Below are positions 4,412-9,258 of a DNA stretch of 9,258 bases, in pieces. The notes beneath the pieces were generated by a model, which worked only from the letters and a program-made list of their open reading frames with translations, did not search any database and was not told the origin of the DNA. The stretch lies in the NCBI GenBank assembly GCA_035499215.1, contig DATJZH010000169.1, forward strand, positions 1 to 9,258. Reading direction: 5' to 3'. Both the position numbers and the translations under genes were made by a program. This stretch comes from DATJZH01 sp035499215 (GTDB taxonomy: Bacteria; Actinomycetota; Actinomycetes; Streptosporangiales; Streptosporangiaceae). How positions within the stretch are numbered: position 1 is the first letter of the stretch; each line of letters begins with the position of its first letter.

Positions 4412-7074
4412 TGATCGAGAAGCTGGACGAGCAGGCTCATGAGGCGCTCCGGCTGGCAGACGCAAACCCCGCTAAATCGGCCATGCTGGCCCGGACGATT
4501 GCCGACCGGGCGCGCCAGGATCGTGCCCTCGCGCCGTTCTCGATAGCTGAGCGGGCCCTAGGCGTGGCGGCCCTGCAACTGGAAGATCCGGATACGGCAC
4601 TGCGGCATCTGCGCGCGGCGGTCCGGCTGGGCCGCCGCGCTGGTTCGGCCGAGCTGGCGGCCGAGGCGCAGCTGAGGCTGGCCTACGTCTTAGTTGTGCG
4701 CGGGCGAGGGCGGCAAGCGCTGCTGGAGATCGAGGCAGCGTTGTCGAGCCTGGGCGGCGCGGCCAGGGCAAGGGCCCGTGCGCAACGCGGTGTGATCTTG
4801 CATCAGCTCGGCAGGCTTGATGAGGCGCTTCCCGACTATCTGGCCGCGCTTCCTGTGCTGCGCCGGGCCGACGATCGTGTGTGGGTGCAGCGGGTGCTGA
4901 GCAACCGGGCCGTCCTGTACGGCTACCGGCAGGAATTCGCCGCTGCCGAGGCTGACCTGCGCGAGGTGGAGCAGCTGTGCACGACGCTCGGGCTGGACTT
5001 GTCGCTGGGGTTCGCGCACGAGAATCTGGGCTGGATCAGCGCCTTGCGCGGTGACGTGCCGGCCGCGCTGCACTACCTCCACCTGGCCGAACGGCGCCTT
5101 CGGGCGCACAACGCACCGGTCGGCGAGCTGCTCGCCGACAGATGCGAGCTGCTGCTGTCTGCGCACCTGTTCTCGGAGGCCGTTCAGGCGGCCGAGGAAG
5201 CCGTCCTGGAGTCTGAGCAACAGCAAAGGAGGATCGGCCTCCCCGAGGCGCGGCTGCGGCTCGCGCAGGCCGCCATCCTGGACGGCCAGGCCGGCCGCGG
5301 ACTGCGGGAAGCGCGCACGGCGGTGCGGGAATTCGACCGCCAGCGGCGTCCCCGCTGGGCCACGCTGGCCCGCTTCACCGTCTTGCGGGCCAGGCTGGCG
5401 GCCGGTGCGCAGCCTGATCCCGAGCCTGGCGTTGGCATCCGGCAGCTCGAGCACGTCGCCGACGACCTGGCCGCTGCGGGCTGGCCGGGTTCCGCCCTTG
5501 ACGCCCGGCTGCTCGCTGGCCAGCTTGCCCTCCGGCGCGGCTGGACCGGAAGAGCCCGCGCGCAACTTCAGCAAGCGGCCGGGCAACGCGGCCGCGGACC
5601 GGCGCTGCAGCGCGCCAGGGCCTGGCACGCCGAGGCACTGCATCGGCAGGCCAGCGGAAACCGCCGGGGCGCCACGGCCGCCGCCCGTGTCGCGCTGCGC
5701 GTGATTGACGAGCAGCGGGCGGGCCTGGGAGCGACGGACCTGCGTGCCCATGCCGCCGGGCATCGGGTGGACGTGGCCGAGCTGGGGCTCCGCATGGCGT
5801 TCGATAGCGGCAGGCCTGCCCGGGTGCTTGAATGGGCCGAGCAGGGCCGGGCCAGCCATCTGATGCTGCGGCCTGTTCGCCCGCCCGGCGATCCTGATCT
5901 CGCCGCGGCGCTGGTGGAACTGCGCTCCACCGTCAGCGAGATCTTCAAGCTCCGCGGCACGGGCGGCAGCACCGCCTCGCTGGAGCGCCGCCAGGTGGCA
6001 CTGGAACGGCAGATCCGCGACCATGATCGCCGTCTTCCGGCGGAAGAGACCTCCAGGCCCCCGCGCCCGCCGCCGCTGCGCGCGCTCTGCGGGTCTCTCG
6101 GCGACGCGGCCCTGGTCGAGTTCGTTCGCCTCGGCGACAGGCTGCACGCCGTCACGCTGGCGGGCGGCCGGATCCGGCTCGGCCAGCTCGGCCCCGTGGC
6201 CAGGGCCGACGGGCTGATCGACCGGGCCCGGTTCGCGCTGCACCGGCTTGCCCGGCACCACGCAAGCGACGCCGGCAACGCGGCGGCCAGTGCCATGCTG
6301 GCCGACGCTGCCGGCCGGCTCGATGCGCTGCTCCTGCAGCCGGTCGCCAGCCACACCGCTGACCGGCCGCTGGTGGTGGTTCCGACCGGCGCGCTCCAGT
6401 CACTGCCATGGTCGATCCTGCCCTCGTGCGCTGGCCGGCCAGTCACGGTGACGCCGTCTGCGACCCTGTGGCACGCCGGCCGACGTGACCGAGGCCAAGG
6501 CGGTGCTGCTCTGGTGGCCGCGGGGCCAGGGCTGCCCGGTGCCGACACCGAGGCCGCCGCAATAGCGGCCCTGCACCAGGTGAGCGCCCTGGCAGGAGCA
6601 GCCGCCACGGTGGAGGCGGTGACAGCGAGCCTGGATGGCGCGAGGCTGGCGCACCTGGCCGCACACGGGCGCATCCACCCGGACAATCCGCTGTTCACGT
6701 CACTGACCTTCGCCGACGGCCCGCTCACCGTCTACGACGTCGAGCGGCTCCGGCAGGCACCGCAGCTTGTCGTTCTCGCCGCCTGCGATGTCGGCCGATC
6801 GGCTGTGCGGGCGGGAGATGAGCTGCTGGGGCTCAGCGCGACGTTCCTCGCGCTCGGGACCAGGCACGTCATCGCCTCCGTCGTACCGGTCCCCGATGCC
6901 GAAACCGCGCCGCTCATGATCGCGTTCCACCGGCTCCTGGCCACCGGAGTACCGGCCACGCCCGCCCTGGCGCAGGCTCAGACGCAACTGGGCCTCAGTC
7001 ACCCGGCAGCCATCGCAGCTGCCGCCGGATTCGTGAGCATCGGCACCTGCCCCGCGCAGCCCGCCGCGCCCTGA
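4411..7074 (+). CDS. TPR-CHAT caspase-like cysteine protease (887 aa)
   Basis: The N-terminal half (about residues 5-430) is an alpha-helical TPR-type array, with clear repeat texture such as LHQLGRLDEALPDYLAALPVL and LGWISALRGDVPAALHYLHLAE. It probably serves as a sensor or binding scaffold. Residues about 550-885 form a CHAT domain of the caspase-like clan. They include VVVPTGALQSLPWSIL (655-670), the catalytic His752 in LAAHG and Cys792 in VVLAACDVG, so the protease dyad is intact. There is no signal peptide or transmembrane segment. I prefer the GTG at 4411 (MIEKLDEQAHEAL) because of the leaderless promoter; a GTG at 4390 would add seven residues. Leu94 is encoded by TTA (4690-4692), a rare codon in GC-rich actinomycetes. 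The gene is divergent from the S8-sigma-small-protein run, so I infer a joint role in a proteolytic signalling or defence module. The substrate and trigger are unknown. Confidence 0.93.
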   Translation: MIEKLDEQAHEALRLADANPAKSAMLARTIADRARQDRALAPFSIAERALGVAALQLEDPDTALRHLRAAVRLGRRAGSAELAAEAQLRLAYVLVVRGRGRQALLEIEAALSSLGGAARARARAQRGVILHQLGRLDEALPDYLAALPVLRRADDRVWVQRVLSNRAVLYGYRQEFAAAEADLREVEQLCTTLGLDLSLGFAHENLGWISALRGDVPAALHYLHLAERRLRAHNAPVGELLADRCELLLSAHLFSEAVQAAEEAVLESEQQQRRIGLPEARLRLAQAAILDGQAGRGLREARTAVREFDRQRRPRWATLARFTVLRARLAAGAQPDPEPGVGIRQLEHVADDLAAAGWPGSALDARLLAGQLALRRGWTGRARAQLQQAAGQRGRGPALQRARAWHAEALHRQASGNRRGATAAARVALRVIDEQRAGLGATDLRAHAAGHRVDVAELGLRMAFDSGRPARVLEWAEQGRASHLMLRPVRPPGDPDLAAALVELRSTVSEIFKLRGTGGSTASLERRQVALERQIRDHDRRLPAEETSRPPRPPPLRALCGSLGDAALVEFVRLGDRLHAVTLAGGRIRLGQLGPVARADGLIDRARFALHRLARHHASDAGNAAASAMLADAAGRLDALLLQPVASHTADRPLVVVPTGALQSLPWSILPSCAGRPVTVTPSATLWHAGRRDRGQGGAALVAAGPGLPGADTEAAAIAALHQVSALAGAAATVEAVTASLDGARLAHLAAHGRIHPDNPLFTSLTFADGPLTVYDVERLRQAPQLVVLAACDVGRSAVRAGDELLGLSATFLALGTRHVIASVVPVPDAETAPLMIAFHRLLATGVPATPALAQAQTQLGLSHPAAIAAAAGFVSIGTCPAQPAAP

Positions 7075-7287
7075 GCTCGCTTTCCTGGCTCACGTCCCGG
7101 GGCACATTACCGCAGAACTCCGTCGGCAGCCCGCGGCCGCAGGTCGGCCAGATGCTCCGTCCTGCGGCGCTGGCTGGACCAGCGGACAATCAACGCAGCT
7201 TAAAGAGTGAACAAAAATAGGATCGGGATGGACGAGCCAAGTGGCCCGTTTTGATAGATTTAGCCGTCCATTTTGCTCAACCCGGCT

Positions 7288-7319
7288 GCCAGGGCAACGA
7301 CGCCCTGGCTTCCAGGGCG
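7288..7319. other. Two overlapping, mutually exclusive 8-bp hairpins
   Basis: GCCAGGGC (7288-7295) pairs with GCCCTGGC (7302-7309) around a 6-base loop. CGCCCTGG (7301-7308) can instead pair with CCAGGGCG (7312-7319) around a 3-base loop. Both stems are perfect and share the middle segment, so only one can form. No T-tract follows. The element could be a GC-only terminator for TPR-CHAT or a leader switch for the downstream gene. Confidence 0.5.
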
Positions 7320-7413
7320 CAGATGATCTGAGGCCTTGAGGAGCGGAAATTAGCCCGTGCGCGCGGCGTCTCCGTGCATGCGCGGGGGAGTCCGCAATAC
7401 AGCGAGCGGGGCG

Positions 7414-7452
7414 GTTCCGGAGCGGCACTGTTCCGGGGCGTCGCTGTTCCGG
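7414..7452. repeat. Three GTTCCGG heptamers at exact 16-base spacing
   Basis: GTTCCGG starts at 7414, 7430 and 7446, and the surrounding units (GTTCCGGAGCGGCACT, GTTCCGGGGCGTCGCT and a third longer form) are related. A degenerate fourth copy begins at 7465. Sixteen is not a multiple of three, so the pattern is not a coding repeat. It lies 67 to 105 bases upstream of the glycosyltransferase start and resembles a cooperative binding-site array. Confidence 0.55.
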
Positions 7453-7509
7453 AGCGTCACCACTGTTGGGTCCGGCAAGTCGTCGGGCACGCGTTCGGCA
7501 CGCGATAAC

Positions 7510-7514
7510 GAAGG
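7510..7514 (+). promoter_or_regulatory. Ribosome binding site of the GT-C gene
   Basis: GAAGG lies four bases before the ATG at 7519 and supports this start over the much earlier in-frame GTG at 7357, whose extra 54 residues are low-complexity and cross the heptamer repeat array. Confidence 0.5.
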
Positions 7515-7518
7515 CACG

Positions 7519-9183
7519 ATGAGCAGCATAAGCAGCAGCGTCGCCCGGCCTGGTTCTGCCCTACCTGAGGCTGACCTGGTGGTGTCTGGGGCCGAGCGGG
7601 TCCCGCGTGTCCTCGCCTGGCTGGCTATCGCGGGAATCGCAGCCGCGATCCTGATCATGATCGGGGCATCGCTGGTGCGCAGCAGCTGGATGCTCCCGCC
7701 GATGGATATGCCGGCCGCCGGGCCGCCGTGGGGGCTGCAGACCGTGCATGTGCCGGCCGCGATGGTGACCCTGGCGCTGTGGCTGTCAGCCATCCTCGGC
7801 GGCGGCAGCGTGGCCGCCGGGCTCCTGGCCGTGCAGCGCGGTGCTCGGCCGAGCCTGCGGCTGCTCTTCGCTGTGGCGGTGGTCGCCGTGGCGGCGCTGG
7901 TCGTGCTGCCGCCGGTCGGGTCCACCGACGCCCTTGACTACGCGACGTATGGCCGGATCATGGCACTGGGCCATAGCCCGTACGTGATGACGCCCTACCA
8001 CCTGCGCGTCACGCAGAACGCCTTCGCCCGGTCCGTGCCGGCCAAATGGGAAAATCAGGTGAGCGTCTACGGGCCGCTCGCGACGACCGAGCAGTTCCTG
8101 GCTGCGAAGCTCGGCGGCGCATCCCCGGCCCGGATCGTGTTCTGGCTGAAGCTGTGGAACGCGATCGCGTTCGGCATCGTCGCGGTCGTGGCGGACCGGC
8201 TGCTGCGCAGCAACCCGGCGATGCGGATGCGCGCTCATCTGCTCTGGACGGTCAACCCGCTGCTGCTGTGGAGCCTGCTCGCGGCAGGCCACCTGGACCT
8301 GCTTGCGGCCGCGGCCGGCCTGCTGGGGCTGATGACGCTGGGCGAGCAGCCGCGGACAGCGCGGGCCGACCGGTACGGGACAGCGCTGGCCGGGCAGTCG
8401 GGAATACTGCTGACGCGGCAGCCCCGGCCGCAGCGGCTGCGGCCGGGGCTAGTGCGCGTGCTGGCTGCCGGTGCGCTGCTGGGGGTGGCGGCGGATATCA
8501 AGATTAACTATGTTCTGTTCGGCCTGGGGGCGGCCTGGGTGCTGCGCCGGTCGCCGGCCGCGCTGGCGGCTGCCGCCGGCGGCGCGCTTGCGGTGGTCGT
8601 GCCGACCTACGCCTGGTTCGGGCTGCCCGCGGTCAGGGCGCTGTTCTCCCGCCGTGACGCGGACAACTTCTACGAGCTGTTCTTCTATCCGCATCAGGTG
8701 TGGCGGCCTCAGATCGCGGTGATGGCAGCAGTTCTCGTCGTCGGCGTGGCCGGCCTGCTGCTGCGGCGGATGCCGCCGGGTGCCGCGGGCCGGACGGCGA
8801 TCCGGCCCGCCCTGGCGCTCAGCGTGGCCTGGCTGTTCTTCTGGCCCTACCAGCTGCCCTGGTACGAAACGATGGGCATCTGCCTGCTGGTGCTCTATCC
8901 CGCCACGCAGCTTGACTGGCTCGTCCTCGCCCGCCTCACGGCCAGCACAACCGCCAATATGCCGGGAAACGCATGGTTCCCCAGGGCAAGCCAGCTTGCC
9001 GTGATTAACCGTGACAATATGGTTGTCATGGCACCTATGGTGCTGCTTGCCGCCGGAGGCTGCGTTGTCGCGCTCTGCTGGTCAAGGCGATGGAAGCCAA
9101 GCCAGCCCGGAGTGCCGCCCCCCCGCGCCGACGGCGGGCCATTCGAGCCGCTGCAATCCACGACGGCGGGCGGCGTGCCTTGA
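7519..9183 (+). CDS. GT-C polyprenol-phosphate mannosyltransferase-like membrane protein (554 aa)
   Basis: This integral membrane protein has about ten hydrophobic spans, at roughly 31-53, 79-103, 113-131, 206-226, 239-270, 312-344, 347-366, 396-415, 430-468 and 498-520. After the third span an extracytoplasmic loop has STDALDYATYGRIMALGHSPYV (137-140 supply two Asp) and later VSVYGPL. A later segment reads FFWPYQLPWYETM. This matches the MptA/MptB-type alpha-1,6-mannosyltransferases and the related GT87 group, which move mannose from polyprenyl-phosphate-mannose to envelope glycans outside the membrane. The exact acceptor cannot be told. The ATG at 7519 is chosen for its Shine-Dalgarno and a normal N-terminus. 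A polar Arg/Pro-rich loop (about 276-311) carries a perfect inverted repeat in the DNA. The C-terminal 30 residues are Pro-rich. It is probably monocistronic and unrelated to the protease block. Confidence 0.88.
   Translation: MSSISSSVARPGSALPEADLVVSGAERVPRVLAWLAIAGIAAAILIMIGASLVRSSWMLPPMDMPAAGPPWGLQTVHVPAAMVTLALWLSAILGGGSVAAGLLAVQRGARPSLRLLFAVAVVAVAALVVLPPVGSTDALDYATYGRIMALGHSPYVMTPYHLRVTQNAFARSVPAKWENQVSVYGPLATTEQFLAAKLGGASPARIVFWLKLWNAIAFGIVAVVADRLLRSNPAMRMRAHLLWTVNPLLLWSLLAAGHLDLLAAAAGLLGLMTLGEQPRTARADRYGTALAGQSGILLTRQPRPQRLRPGLVRVLAAGALLGVAADIKINYVLFGLGAAWVLRRSPAALAAAAGGALAVVVPTYAWFGLPAVRALFSRRDADNFYELFFYPHQVWRPQIAVMAAVLVVGVAGLLLRRMPPGAAGRTAIRPALALSVAWLFFWPYQLPWYETMGICLLVLYPATQLDWLVLARLTASTTANMPGNAWFPRASQLAVINRDNMVVMAPMVLLAAGGCVVALCWSRRWKPSQPGVPPPRADGGPFEPLQSTTAGGVP
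8420..8450. repeat. Perfect 14-bp inverted repeat inside the GT-C gene
   Basis: AGCCCCGGCCGCAG (8420-8433) and CTGCGGCCGGGGCT (8437-8450) are exact reverse complements around CGG, giving a very stable GC-rich hairpin. It encodes the Arg/Pro-rich part of a polar loop (about residues 301-311), where an insertion would be tolerated. It could be a REP-like palindromic insertion, a pausing site or chance in GC-rich DNA. No second copy is seen in this window. Confidence 0.7.
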
Positions 9184-9258
9184 CGCGATGAATTCGCAGC
9201 GAAATTGAATGCCAAATCATGTTATGACGAAACGATGGCGTACCGAAATTACGCCGAG

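Larger units (their letters stand above)
7075..7518. other. 444-base gene-free region between TPR-CHAT and the GT-C gene
   Basis: No convincing coding frame is seen on either strand. The first 125 bases are GC-rich and featureless. Positions 7199-7280 are strikingly A+T-rich for this genome, and 7228-7271 contain the 7-bp inverted repeat ATGGACG/CGTCCAT separated by 30 bases. Positions 7288-7319 hold alternative hairpins and 7414-7452 hold three spaced heptamers. TAGGAT (7218) and TAGATT (7255) match the -10 form TANNNT, but neither has a good -35 partner. This is probably the control region of the downstream glycosyltransferase gene plus the end of the TPR-CHAT transcript. Confidence 0.6.

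Noticed and set aside
5224..5250. AAAGGAGG inside the TPR-CHAT gene as an internal start signal
   Set aside because: No ATG or GTG follows at useful spacing in a frame with a plausible product.
4690..6728. Long minus-strand frames of 554 and 386 residues opposite the TPR-CHAT gene
   Set aside because: Both are low-complexity antisense shadows of a gene with clear TPR and CHAT motifs.
7357..7518. N-terminal extension of the GT-C protein from a GTG at 7357
   Set aside because: The added residues are low-complexity, cross the phased heptamer array and lack a ribosome site; ATG 7519 has one.
9184..9258. Possible start of a further plus-strand gene at ATG 9235 (MAYRNYAE)
   Set aside because: Only eight codons are visible, there is no Shine-Dalgarno and the promoter boxes do not have proper spacing, so it cannot be supported.
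1..9258. CRISPR arrays, tRNA or rRNA genes, insertion sequences
   Set aside because: No spaced long direct repeats, cloverleaf or rRNA signatures, or transposase motifs were seen on either strand, despite the CHAT/sigma resemblance to type III-E systems.

Overview
This is a GC-rich actinobacterial chromosome segment. Codons strongly prefer G or C in the third position, GTG starts are common, and the promoter-like and ribosome-binding signals are of actinobacterial type. The presence of a polyprenol-phosphate-type GT-C glycosyltransferase related to the MptA/MptB group fits a filamentous or soil actinomycete; the genus cannot be fixed from this window.

Layout from left to right. (1) Positions 1-1531, minus strand: a secreted, possibly lipid-anchored protein whose C-terminus runs off the left edge. 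Its first half looks like degenerate cell-wall-binding repeats and its second half like an alpha/beta barrel-type domain. (2) Positions 1817-4245, minus strand: a compact three-gene run transcribed leftwards, with an S8 subtilisin-like serine peptidase first, then an ECF-type sigma-70 factor, then a 151-residue soluble protein whose GTG start overlaps the sigma stop by 8 bases. (3) Positions 4246-4410: a short divergent control region with a bulged 12-bp inverted repeat abutting a -35-like box, a leaderless-type promoter, and a duplicated Shine-Dalgarno segment. (4) Positions 4411-7074, plus strand: a large TPR-CHAT (caspase-like) protease with its His/Cys dyad intact. (5) Positions 7075-7518: a 444-base gene-free stretch with two mutually exclusive hairpins, an A+T-rich island and three GTTCCGG heptamers spaced exactly 16 bases apart. 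(6) Positions 7519-9183, plus strand: a multi-spanning GT-C mannosyltransferase-like protein whose coding sequence carries a perfect 14-bp inverted repeat. The last 75 bases hold nothing firm.

The most interesting unit is the divergent block 1817-7074: a caspase-like TPR-CHAT protease facing a cytosolic subtilisin, an ECF sigma factor and a small partner protein. I infer a proteolysis-controlled signalling or stress/defence module, in which one or both proteases act on the small protein or another regulator to switch the sigma factor. The architecture recalls the TPR-CHAT/Csx30/RpoE branch of type III-E CRISPR systems, but no CRISPR component is seen here. The lipoprotein and the mannosyltransferase look like unrelated envelope genes flanking the block.
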